Positions 35,617 to 47,316 of a stretch of DNA of 64,000 nucleotides are shown one piece after another. The translations under genes were made by a program, and so were the position numbers. Source of the stretch: Panax quinquefolius (taxonomy: Eukaryota; Streptophyta; Magnoliopsida; Apiales; Araliaceae); NCBI GenBank assembly GCA_020205615.1, contig CM035168.1, forward strand, positions 130,954,795 through 131,018,794. The letters are read 5' to 3'. A model generated the notes under the pieces. It made no database searches. It had not been told where the DNA came from and saw nothing but the letters and a program-made list of their open reading frames with translations. Each line of letters opens with the position of its first letter. Position 1 is the first letter of the stretch.

Positions 35617-38097
35617 TGTGAGACCCAGATTTTATCAATAAAAATTTAAATTTTGTCAAAATAATTTTTAATATTATGGTGTGAATTTAAGATAATATTA
35701 TAGTTGTGGGTAGTATTTATAAATTTTGCAAAGTATGCAAGTGGTTATATTATATTCGATTGGTGGGAGAATATTCGGTTTAGCGAGGAATATTCGTATA
35801 ACGGCTCAATCATTGGTGGACCCTCACGAAATGTAATTATTCGGTTTGATCGAGAAAACTACGAAAAATATTTTTATTAAAATAACTGGCGGAAGTTTTA
35901 CTGGTGGTTCTTGTTGAACTACTCAGTAGTAAAAGTAAAGAATGTACGTGTGGTTGCATAAGAACATACCAGATTGATTATCGATGCTTATGTGAGAAAG
36001 TCACTCGGTTTGATTCCATTATTGTCGATTAATAATATGAATTATTATAGCGATAATGACGTTTTGTTTTATTCAGTATTATTAACGTAATAAAAGCGAA
36101 ACATCTTTTATATAAAATAGAATACTTTATTAAAGTTATTCTATAAATAGAATATATTATATTTTATTACGCATAGTGTTGTATAGTGTTTTTGCATAGT
36201 GTTGTTTTGCATAGTATTGCATAGTGTTTGCATAGTAAAATGTTTTTATATAAATAGAATATATTATATTTTATTTAAAAGATTTTTCTTTAAATATGGA
36301 CCGTCGATTAAAGTAAATCAATCTGGACCGTTCATGGATTAATTACTTATGCATTCCATTTTCCTATAAATAGAAGCTCATTCCTTCATTATTTTCTTAC
36401 TTAATTCATTGAAACTACAGAGAGAAATTATAGAAAGAAGTTTATATAGAGAAAATTATAGAAAGAAGAAGAGTATTCTCGCTACTTCACTACTTCTATA
36501 TTCGGTTCTTTTACAGTGAGGGTGTTATTCTTTCTTCTTGAAGAGAACTTACGTTATTCCATTCATTATCATTCTCATTGAATAACCCGTAAAAGTGGCA
36601 TACCCTATACATAACCTCAGATACTGGCGATACCCTATACTTGGTGAAATCCTTATGTTATTCCATCGCTATTATTATTACATTGGAATAACTTTGATAC
36701 GCTGTGATTTACCCTATACTTGGTGACATTCTTCTATTATTCATTGGAACATCCCATCGTGTGTGTTTTACACAGGACTTGGTTCCGCTTTTTATTATTC
36801 TGTTGGAACATCCTCGTCGTGTGTTTTACACCGGACCGGTTCCGCTTTTTATTATTCTGTTGGAACATCCACGCTCGTGTGTTTTACAGGACCGGTTCCG
36901 CCTTTTATCATTCGCTGAATATCCTATCTCGTGTGTTTACACCGGACCGGGTTCCATCTTTATTATTCTGTTGGAACATCCCGCTTGTGAATTTTTCACG
37001 ACATTTGGTTCCGTTATTATTATTCTTGCTGAATAACTCATACATGCGCAAGTACCGCATGCATGGTGATTTCTTTTGTTATTCCATTCTTTATTATACC
37101 CAAATTGGTTAAAACTTTGACTTCTATACTCCATGAAATTAGTAGAATATCCTCGATATTTGCGTTTCATCCAAAGATCTTTCACGGAAATATTCTTCCG
37201 ATCATTCTTGAATTTTTACTTCTAAACAAAGATTCATGTCGACAATTTGGACGTTAATAATTCATGGATTAAATAATTCTTGAACTTGTTTTATTGAATT
37301 ATTATATCATTGTCATCATCCTCATGTTATATTATGTTATCTTTGACTTACGCATAGATGAACTTAGTATGATTATGACCGAGGATCATTTATAGATAAT
37401 CACGACTTGATATAAATGATGTGACAAAAGTCCTCAAAGTGGCTCAGTAATGCAAATGATGGATAGTTTTTTGGTATGATTATGACCTGGGGGTGATTTA
37501 AGATAGTCACGACCATTGATAATTTGATGAAAATCCTGACCGTGGTACGGGGATGATTAGATGTGGTGGTTTATTATTGTCGAGTCTCAAATGATAAAAA
37601 TTGATGAAAACCTTTTAAAACCTAAAAGATAGTAGACTTTATTCTCTACTGACTCTTTTAATGGATTGCTTATTCCACGCAGATTAAACCGGTTGTTTAT
37701 CATTGTATTTTATCGGTTTAACATTATTGAAGGCTAATGATAATTTATTCGCATTATCTTAGTCATAATATTTCTTCTTGGGCTAGTTGAGCTCACCTTT
37801 CTTTCACCGTTCTCTTCGTGAAATGAGAACATAGCCGAGACAGTCGGGGAACGAAGTAATGGTCCGAGGATAAGATTAGTAGTCCTCACTATTACGTGAA
37901 ATAGTGTGATAATAGTTGTAATGAGGACTCCTTTTGAGTTTGTATAATATCTAGTAGACAATATTTGTATTCAAACTCACGATTTTTGTCGTATTGCATA
38001 CCTACGCTTATATTAGTAAGTTGTATTTGAATTTATGTACCACGTAAGTGGCGACCCAAGATGGGTGGACGTATACCTAATTTTTGGGGGCGTCACA
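35617..38097 (+). repeat. 3' LTR of the complete element
   Basis: About 2.48 kb, starting TGTGAGACCC and ending GGGGGCGTCACA. TATAAATA is at 36365-36372, the hairpin array at 36530-37100. A 'gcatagtgttg' repeat in U3 (36170-36237) is also seen in the other LTRs. Confidence 0.88.
36530..37100 (+). repeat. Hairpin-forming tandem array, 3' LTR
   Basis: Copy of the 30430-30990 array. Units include 'ccggttccgctttttattat' followed by 'tctgttggaacatcc' three times in a row. Confidence 0.78.
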
Positions 38098-39750
38098 TCG
38101 ATAATACGTGAATAGGCTGATATCGTGAATAAGAATCTCACACACAAAAGTTCCAAATTTGATAAAAACTTCAGATCAATATTTCAAAGATAATGATATT
38201 GAAGAAATAATATCATTACGAAAAAAAAATATCTCTTACCTCGAAAGATCAAGACTTCTAAATTTAAACACAGGATATAAAGTATGACTTGAACTTGCAC
38301 CGTATAACAATACTCAAAATATAGTCAAAATACTCACAAGAATACTCGATAATATAGAGAGAGAAAACGTCGCTTTTACGGTGTGATTTTCAATTCTAAC
38401 CCAAGACCCTATTTATAGGAAAATACTTAGAACACCAAAAGTAGAAAATTTAATAAAATATAAATATATATATAAAAATTCCTACGCCACTCTTGAAATC
38501 TGATTTCACTCAATAAGCACATGCCACCTTCTAGAAAAAGTAAGAAAAATGTTTTCTAATTTAAAATAATTTAAACTTCCAAAAATCAATTATTTTGAGC
38601 TTCTAACTTCAATAATTCACAATAAATAGCCCTTTTGTCGAAAATTTGAAACTCTCGAATGAATATAGGAAATTCAATTTCTACAACTTCTGTAAGAAAG
38701 TTTTTCCAAATTCCAAAATGTAAATTGACCAAATCCACAAACCAAGGCGATTTTGTTGTGCTATAATCAAATTTCATCAAGAAATAGGGTCCAACAATAC
38801 ACATAAAACATGCTTTAAATATTTTTGGTAACAAAAATACTCCTCCTCCACATATACTCATATATCCCACATTCATCGTAAAAACATCATCATTATTATA
38901 TTATTAAAATATAATAATATATCTAAATGAATTATTTTATCGTAAAAGATAAAATTTCAATTTTCAACAATTGTCACATTAAAATTTTCTCCATCTATAT
39001 CCACATAAAATTAATATTTTTCTCATCATATGAATTAATAATTAATTATTCACAAATAATATTACAGTAATCACAATATCGACAACCGAGCAGCTTCTCA
39101 GAAGGGGCTTTCAATAAGAATTTCTCCTTCTTGGCTACAAGCAATTAGGTGACCAAACCTCTCCTTGTACGTAACTTTCTAGACATTGCCAATAATGTTA
39201 TCTAATAATATTATTCAGGATAATATGAATTATTGCTTCGATAATAAAAAATACGTGTAATGACAATTATTGAAACAACAAAGAATATAAAATATCAACG
39301 CGCAGCAATTATTAAATCAATAAAATAAAATCTTTGAACAAGAATTATCGTAACCATTATTGAAAGTAGTGCCTTCTTACGTAAGAATCAATAATTGGTG
39401 CAATACTGGTGTCTTCCGTGTGTTAACCACCGAGTATTTTAATAAGATAATCAGAATAACTACACCGTTATTTTTAAACAACTTATATTTGTCGTTTTCT
39501 TCATCCAATCGCCGTTATGGGGCCCATACATGGATGCTACCGTCGCATTTAATATTCCCTACAAAGATTTAATATTCCACGACCAAACGAATATTCCCAA
39601 ACAACAATGAATATTTTATAACCACTTGCTTATTTTGAAATATTTATGTATTTTACCCATAACTATCCACATTAATCAAATCAACCCTTACTATTTCAAA
39701 ATAATAAATAGAAAATTAAATTTCATTTATTAATAATTTGGGGTCTTACA
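38098..39750 (-). mobile_element. Minus-strand LTR, U3 half (continues from 28567-29509)
   Basis: Resumes the minus-strand LTR after the inserted element. It has an inverted TATAAATA at 38410-38417 with a purine/pyrimidine leader next to it, the inverted U3 motifs, and ends 'tttggggtcttaca' at 39750, the inverse of TGTAAGACCCCAAA. It differs more from the plus-strand LTRs than they do from each other, so it is an older or separate subfamily. The ORF at 38586-38876 lies in U3 and has no support as a gene. Confidence 0.75.
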
Positions 39751-40965
39751 TTATTTATTTCTCTAAATAGTTAAGGCATTACTCAACAATTTAACATATC
39801 ACTTAACACATTATCTCAAACAACTTGATATATTTGCATTCAAATCAAAGTTTTAACATTAAACGACAAGATAACTGCTATTTACATCAACTATCTCGGA
39901 ATAAAGAATCCACGAGATTTAAAACATTTAAATATTCTTTCGTTCATAAACACGCCGAATTTACATATAAAAACTAATTAAGTCTTTCACATAATTAAAC
40001 AAATTCTATCACCGTCATCTGTCAAGGTATTTGGATAGCCTTTGCCACGTTCCTCCTCCATGATGCGACACGATGAAGCGATCTAAAGATATATGATGGT
40101 AGATCCTCAAACCGGATTGGATACTTCCTAACTCGATCTTGGACCACATTCATCAGATGTTGTAGTGTAGAGTATGTCTCCTCAAGTTTAGCCTTCTTCG
40201 CGGCGGGCGATCATCTTCAGACGATCAAGACGGCGACTGACTCGCACTCCCAGCCCCTCCTCTCTCTGCATGGCAAGCCTCTCCGAGGTCTCCTTCGAGA
40301 TCCTTCTTTAACTTTCTATTTCGTGGACTTATCCTCGATCCGACCCTTCTCGTGAACGAGATCCCACTCCACGCTTCCTAAACGTGTGAAGAGTCACAAT
40401 TTCTCATCCATCCTTCGATAATAGTCTGGCGACTAACCACCTTTCTCACCAAATCCCGAACAGTATCCCGCAACTCTATGTTACGATCATAGAGTGCTTC
40501 ATACATCTCTGCATCAATGGAGTTCGGTGGGAACTCCTCTTCTTCCTCTTCTTCTTCCTCTTCCTCGGGATCCTCCTCCGGATGGGCCTCCCATTCGTGC
40601 TCACGACCAACGACGGTGATCACCTGAGATGACTCTCTGCATAAGTTGTTCCCCGACGACATGAATGTCTCGGGGCTCCTCCTCTATAGGTAATGGGGTT
40701 CCTCCTCCCCATTTCGACTAGCTCCTCCAATATTCGACATCCCCGACAACAAAATTTTAAGTTTTAGTTACTAATCCGTCTTTAGCGAACACATAGATTA
40801 ACACATAAGCACATAAAGTCTTTTATTATCTTTAATGAATTTAGAAATTCATTTATTAGAACTCGATAAGAGTTTACCACTACTATGTTCTCGATCTCCT
40901 ATAAGGCTACTACCTAAGGTTGTTCCCCCACCTAAGGTTCATAACCTTACGACTTTGATACTAAC
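39751..40965 (-). mobile_element. Internal region of a minus-strand relative
   Basis: Lies between the minus-strand LTR ending at 39750 and a degraded primer site (inverse 'ctttgatactaa', 40953-40964). It contains the acidic/coiled-coil ORF 40378-40662. With a short interior of about 1.2 kb it is either heavily deleted or a minimal non-autonomous element. Confidence 0.55.
40378..40662 (-). CDS. Small acidic/coiled-coil protein of the minus-strand LTR element
   Basis: Open frame of 94 codons starting MSSGNNLCRE. There is a run of about twelve Glu at residues 34-47, then LYDRNIELRDTVRDLVRK and a Trp-containing tail. Order and core motif match the broken ORFs at 27467 (FYDQNLELQNRIHELEEE) and 32185 (IYDQNLELQNRVRELEEQ), although the element is in the opposite orientation and much diverged. 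It has the gag position next to the primer site. The remaining C-terminal part seen in the others is missing or out of frame. Function unknown; probably a Gag-like remnant. Confidence 0.5.
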   Translation of the reverse strand: MSSGNNLCRESSQVITVVGREHEWEAHPEEDPEEEEEEEEEEEFPPNSIDAEMYEALYDRNIELRDTVRDLVRKVVSRQTIIEGWMRNCDSSHV

Positions 40966-41820
40966 TCAGACACACCCCCAAATCCGGTACTTCCATTTCC
41001 ACAGATTTGGTGTTTCATCAGACAAACATCATCTATCTATCTACCCATAAATAAAATACAACCATACAATAGATAGAATAAATAATAACTCTCTCCCCTT
41101 ATGGGGTTACATCAATCGTGATAACTAAATAAATCCCAAGGTTAATCTAACCTTAAAATATCTCATACATGAAACATAACAATTAAGTCTTAAGTAACAT
41201 CAATTCTAAATGTCATTACACAACCCCATAAACAAATAGTCTTCATTATTGCTAATCTTTGCCCTTCGCTTTTACTTAGTGGAAGGCTCGCCTCGTTCTC
41301 TCGTTCTTAATCGCAATGTTATTATTACGCAAAGAGTGAGCACAATTGCCCACAAGTATAACAATATAATAAATGAATAATAATAACATGCGAATGAATT
41401 AATAACTTTGAATATAAAAGCTCAACTTTTGAATCAAGAATGAATAACAAGAATCAAAAGAAATTCGAGGGTCACAAGACTTGAACTATGTCCTAGGGTT
41501 GTCAAGTGTTTATTCTTGAAACCTTTAACGTAAATATAAGACTATGGACTCTTCTTCTCGTCATTACTTGGGGATCGGCCCTTAGTACCATACTATCTAT
41601 AATATCTTAACGCTAAAGCGTAAATAATCCCCTATTAATGGGTTGTTCATCTCAGTTTGACATCGGAGTCCGCACCAAAGGAAGTTTGGATTGGTAAGCT
41701 CAATAAAAGTTCTAGAATTTATAACGCTTATCAACTATGGACTAGTTGAATCAATAAGGGTTCACTAGTCATACACAGTTTACGATAAATGGAAACTCTC
41801 TTTACACAGTTTAGTGCCAC
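40966..41820 (-). mobile_element. Degraded LTR remnant, minus strand
   Basis: Begins 'cagacacacccccaaatccg', resembling the inverted U5 end, and later has 'gagtgagcacaattgcccac' in the place of the conserved 'gtgagctcaactagccca'. No clear U3 end is seen. The right boundary is a guess. Confidence 0.35.
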
Positions 41821-42299
41821 TGCCATAGTTAAATGTTGTTTTTTTTGTAAACAGAAACTCACTTTATAAAACATTAGAAATGCTAACAAAAAAATAAATT
41901 TATATGGGTCAACAACTATATCTCATTGTCATTAGTTTGAATACACATTACTTGTACAACATTATTAATGTTTTTAATATTTTTTTACAATATATTATCC
42001 ATACTAATTGGATACCAATACCAATTCAAATAGATAACATCATATCAACATTTAGAAACCAACTGCACGATAAATAAAAATGTTACAAATGATAATAAGT
42101 ACAAAAATTAAATAAAAACAAAAAACAACAATGTGAGCCAACAAAACATACTCATACTTCCACTAGTAAAAATTAATACATCATTCAACCATCATAATAA
42201 TTACAAAACATTCCTGACAAATAACCACGTCAAATCGTAATAATTACAACGAATTTCCACAACCAATAACCATATCAAGATTCATAATCATACTAGTCT
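41821..42299. other. AT-rich spacer
   Basis: No coding, repeat or RNA signal was recognised between the LTR remnant and the Ulp1-like pseudogene. Confidence 0.4.
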
Positions 42300-44486
42300 T
42301 CAATAGCTAATCTTCTGGATATTCGAGTCGATTCATATCCAACTAAATGTTTGTTCTTGCATGATTAAACAAGTTGACACATAGCTTCCTACAGTATTGA
42401 AGTATCGAAAATGGTTTTGGCATTTCAGATATCATCGATGAATGAAATGTGCCATAAAACAAATGGTAAACATTCATGCAATCGCTAAAAAACAATAAAT
42501 ATATAACACAAATCAAAAGCAGACTTCATTATATATAAAAATCGAACAAATATAAGTAATTGAAAACTTACCCTTCAATTTGTTCCTAATACCCTCTGCA
42601 AATTCTAGCTCAATGATATCATATGTTCTCCTTTGTTGCGGTATGGAACACTATTGAAATCAATATCATTACTATTCTTCCAAAACCCAAGAACTAGACA
42701 AAATTATGGGGAGAATAAAGATGTACGGCTCGACACATACATAATATTTGTCGCATAACATTCTATCTGTTGAAGAGAATTATAAACCACAAATACTCTG
42801 CGATGCACGTCAAACACAAGCGAGGAACCAATGAGCGACATATGAATGAGAAACATAACAAAATCGACGTTAACCTGAGGTGTGTTGACTTCCATAAGAT
42901 ACCCATGAATGTACTCACTATATCACCGAGAGTCCAACAATGATTCTTATCACAATTTCTATTACAATATTTCCCAAATAAATTGGTCAACTTGATATGG
43001 AACCAACAATCAGTTGTTGTAACCCTTATTTGAATTTGGTTCGAGTGCTTAGCCACTTTACGAATGTAATACAAGCATATGTTGATGTGTTGAACAAAAA
43101 TTAAAAACAAAATAACAATCGAGAGTTAAACAAAGGAAAATAAAAATAATAATGTAACATAATAGTTTCCAATAAATATTCAAATAGTTACCAATATAAT
43201 TCAATAAGGTGACCAAAACTAACAAACATGTATTCAAAGGTAAAAAAAAAACTCACATCATCATCAAGCCCTTTGGCACAGGGTCTTAAGCTTGTAAAAC
43301 CACATTTTTGAAGCTATTAGCACGCACTCCAAATCGAATGAAGGCTCAATTTTGTCATTGTTGCAGAAAACTTTTCAATCCTTCAAAAGCAAGTAATACA
43401 ATGCAAAAACCAAGAAAATTATTTTATATCCTACTAAAAAACATAATGAAAATATATTATACTCCAATATACATACCTTTTTAGGTTATTTAATCCAATC
43501 TTAAACCACCGCTCAAAAGAACATCTTCATCTTTTGAAAGAATACACATACTGATATCCGGAAATCTTGATAGAGTCGGGGTAATTGACGAACATCCATC
43601 GAAGAGGTAGAACTAATTTGAACCAAACTTTTAAGTAAAAGGACTCTTCAAAAATAAAGACTCTTCGCAACTGCATGTAACAAGCACGCTTAATTGGTCT
43701 TGCAGTGATTTTTCAACTTCAAAACATCAATTAAATCTCGAGTTGTAAACACCCATTTCATCAAGTATAGAAATGTTTGATCCTTGAATTTATTACCCCC
43801 GTAATGTTTTACAATACATGACACAAAAAACAAGGTCAATATCAAGTTAAAAATACAAAACTTTTGATCAATACAAACATAAACACTATAGCGAACTAAC
43901 TAATACAACAAATTAATTAAATTCTTCGATAAAAATAATAACAAACCTCTCAATGGGGTAAAAACAACAATTTTCTTTCCACTAGATTGACTTAAAATAT
44001 CAAAGATAGAACATCATCCATCTTCTCATTTATTAAAATAAAAGCAGTTTATAAATATAATGATTAAAAAAATAACATTTAAAAAAAATGATTAACCTTT
44101 TCATCGTCGACATGAAATTTTAACCTCTAGGAGTATAAACAACTATCTCTTTCCCAGAAGAATTTAAACCAACATTCTTGCTTTGAATCTATTAATAAAA
44201 AACAAAAAGAAGTAAGCATTTACTTAATAAGCATGAAAAATAAAATGAAAAACTAAAATAAATGTAAACCTGTGCATCCTCTTCCTCAGACTGATTTCCA
44301 ACAACACCACTAACAGGAGGATCAACACTCCCTTTAATATTACCAACATCAACGTTCTCACCCAACTCATCAGATCATCAAGAACAATGATAGAACCATC
44401 AGCATCATCAACATCATCATTATCAGCAACACCATCATCATCACCACCATCACCATCACCAACATCATCATCAACATCATCATCAC

Positions 44487-44517
<31 letters not shown>

Positions 44518-47316
44518 TTCAACAAAAGAAACATTTTTATGTTTGCTATAACTAGACTGACCATTGACCAACTTTCTAATCATCTTTTTATATCCATGCA
44601 AATCAGATTTGAAACACTTGCGGTTGGTCTTTTAACTCAACACCCAAATTCTCAATATCTTTTTCATCTCCATCATCTTACCTTCTAAAGGTTTTACCCG
44701 ATTTATCAATAACTTCTTCCACATCGTAAATAGAAAACCCAATATCATTAAACTTCTTGATGAGTCAACTTTAACATAAGAAATTTTGCTGCAATATCAT
44801 TTCCATTAAAAAATGGAAATCCCCTAACCTCAATAGAACCTTTTCATCAATCGTAGGAACAATATTCGAACGATCAACTGAAAAATAATAATAACAACAA
44901 ATATACCATGTCAAAAAGATTAAATATAAAACATAAGCAAAACAATACAAAAAAAATAACAAAACCAATATAAAATATAAATGGAAACCAAATATAAAGC
45001 AACCTGAAACCAACATACGACTCCGGATCCAAAAATAAGGTCATTCAATTTCTCATTTTGGGAGGCTTTCATAACTCCTCCATCTAAATAATCTCAACTC
45101 TGCAAAGATGGTCATCAACACAAAATCCTCCTCGACTTTCAAAGTAGGTATTGTTTCAAACAAAAAACTTGAAACACATAAGGCAATCCATTAAGTTTGT
45201 AAGATTTACAATGACCATCCCTATAAAAATTGTAAATCACCCCACCGTGCTTATCCTTCCTTACATGACCCTTGACTGCAATAGATAAAGAATTCTTTGT
45301 CTGTTGAAATGCAAATTTACCCCATTGATAACTTTCAATATCCCCATAAGACAAAAAATTGAACAAAATTTCATCAATATAATTTTCAGAAACGGAAGCT
45401 ATAATAAAATTAAAAACCAATAAAATAATAGACATCCTAACTGCCTCATCATCATCATCAAAAACAACGCTCCTATATATCTTGCCAATAGTAGAACGGG
45501 TGACAACCTTATCACCAAAAAACTTCTCCACCAACAGATTTTGAATCCCCTTAAAACTATCAATATTTTCATTTCCTTGCCAATTCAAACCAGAAATCAA
45601 GCAAAATTCGAGCAATCCAAACCTAACCCTTCTCTCACCAAACAAAAACCACAACTCCCCATCATCCCTTTGATAAACTTCCCTGATCAAGGCAAGATGA
45701 ATAATCTGGGAAAACATTTGTGGTTGTCCAAGCTCTAAAAATTTACCAAAACATGTCAACTTAAACTTATTCGATTGTATCTCAGACAATTTGTTCTTGA
45801 TAATACTTGGTACCTCCATATCACACCAATATATAATTTTTGCTGAAAAATTCTGATTACGCTCCTCGTAGAATAGATCCCAAATCTGAAAATGCATAAA
45901 CTTACATTAAAAACACATTAACCAAATTAAAAAACTACATTAAAACTTTAAATCAAAGACTGTTAAATGAGCAATATCAATGATAAACAAAATAATTTCA
46001 GCAATTGATCATAATAAAAAATAATTATAATTTTTAAATAAAAAATCATAAACAATCATCAATCTCCAAGACTATTGGAATAAAAGACATGTTAACAAGT
46101 ATGATATCAACAGTTTCAAATCATTACCATGTTGGCAACAAAAAATAAAATAACAAGATACCTGCATAATATAAATCTAAATAATAACAATAATGTAATG
46201 TATTAACCAAAACTAAATCTAAAAGTATCTGATACTCAAATATAATGAAAACAGTGAGTTAAACAAGAAGAATTTGAACAATCCTTAAAACAACACAAAC
46301 TCTAATGAAACATTATACATATTAACAAAAATTACACAAATTAGTTTCCAAACATATAGAATAAGGTAACCAACTAACAATTATCAGGTTACTTATATTG
46401 AAATAAAATACATTTGAACAAGAATGGTAGCAACAGTTTCCAATCATTTCACTATTGGTAACAAAAAAATAAATAGCTAGTTACCAGCATATTATAAATC
46501 TAAATAATAACAATAATTTAATGTTGACACCAAAAAAATATCTAATATTATCTAATACTTAAAAAGAATAAAAACATTTATTAAAACAAGAACAATTTGA
46601 ACAATCCTTAAAACAACAAAAACTATAATGAAAGAACAGGTTTTAACAACACAAACTCTAAAACATTTTACCAACTATTACAAAAATGGGTTTCAAACAT
46701 ATAATGTAAGGTAACCAAAAACAATTAATATGTATCTTCTATTGAAATAAACTACATGATAACAAATATGGAATCAAAAGTTTTCAATAATTTCAATATT
46801 GTTAACAAAAATTAAAATAGCAAGTTACCACCATATTATAAATCTAAATAATAACAACAACTTCAACATCCATAAAACTACTGAACAACAAACAAAACAA
46901 CAATACAAACCAAAATACCACCATGCATAAAATAAAAACACTAAAAAAAAACTAAAAAAAAAAATTCTTAAAAAAAAAAAATAACAAACCTTCAAATGTT
47001 TCTGACGTGGAACCATTTTCCGGCTATGAGCCTCAGCTTTATCTTCTTTAACAACTTTTTCAGCAGAACCTTCGAAATCAGAATCAATATACACCATTGA
47101 TTTCGCCTTCTTCTTCGAATGTCTCCCAATATTCTTAATATCAACATCTGATTTCAACAATAACCTCTTCCCCTGTTTAGAAAACTTTGGACAACTATCC
47201 TTCACTATTAAAGATAACTTCGAATCCTCTAAAGAATAATCTTCTGGAACTCTTTTCCTCTTCCTATCCGGTTTCTTAACCCCCATTCCCTCCATGCTCT
47301 TCCTCGTAGAGACCAT
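42300..47316 (-). pseudogene. Decayed DUF1985 / Ulp1-like protease gene (transposon-associated type)
   Basis: Exon 1 at 46990-47316 (109 codons, MVSTRKSMEG, very basic with KKPDRKRKR and SKKKAKS) splices in phase to 45885 (IWDLFYEERN). About 245 codons follow with the DUF1985 pattern (LTCFGKFLEL, FGLLEFCLISGLNW, YNFYRDGHCKSYKLNGLPYV). A one-base frame break near 45155 precedes ETIPTL-like sequence. Further exons follow: about 44765-44880, then 44280-44600 with an Asp-rich (ATC)n tract and another frame break near 44375. At 42700-43000 lie Ulp1/C48 protease remains: MEVNTPQVNVDF, an HWFLACV His motif in one frame and DVHRRVFVVYNSL in another. The last normally reads YDSL, so the catalytic Asp is replaced by Asn. 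At 42570-42660 IPQQRRTYD is followed by IIELEFAEGI without the DCG catalytic cysteine. DUF1985 with Ulp1 is typical of genes carried by Mutator-like elements; no mudrA transposase or TIR was found. Confidence 0.7.
44398..44519. repeat. Trinucleotide (ATC)n tract in the pseudogene
   Basis: Imperfect CAT/ATC repeats, read on the minus strand as about 30 Asp residues with Gly and Val. Confidence 0.85.

Larger units (their letters stand above)
29510..38097 (+). mobile_element. Structurally complete non-autonomous LTR retrotransposon (LARD-like)
   Basis: Order: 5' LTR 29510-32000 (TGTGAGACCCC ... GGGGCGTCAC), primer site about 32003-32016, internal region about 3.6 kb, polypurine tract 35605-35616 (aaggagggagat), 3' LTR 35617-38097 (TGTGAGACCC ... 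GGGGGCGTCACA). Each LTR has a TATAAATA (30261-30268; 36365-36372). No reverse transcriptase, integrase, RNase H or protease reading could be found in any frame; the only coding trace is the coiled-coil ORF at 32185-32881. Long LTRs plus a long non-coding interior are typical of large retrotransposon derivatives that depend on an autonomous partner. LTR starts of the form TGTRAGACCCC with an iMet-type primer site are common in Ty3/Gypsy chromoviruses; this assignment is inferred. The insertion split a minus-strand LTR; target duplication is imperfect (tcgta / tcgat). Confidence 0.88.

Noticed and set aside
29505..38102. Perfect target-site duplication for the complete LTR element
   Set aside because: Flanks are tcgta and tcgat, only partly alike; the element is called from its LTRs, primer site and polypurine tract instead.
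44370..44564. Met-rich ORF
   Set aside because: It is a shifted frame of the (ATC)n tract; the Asp-rich frame belongs to the pseudogene.
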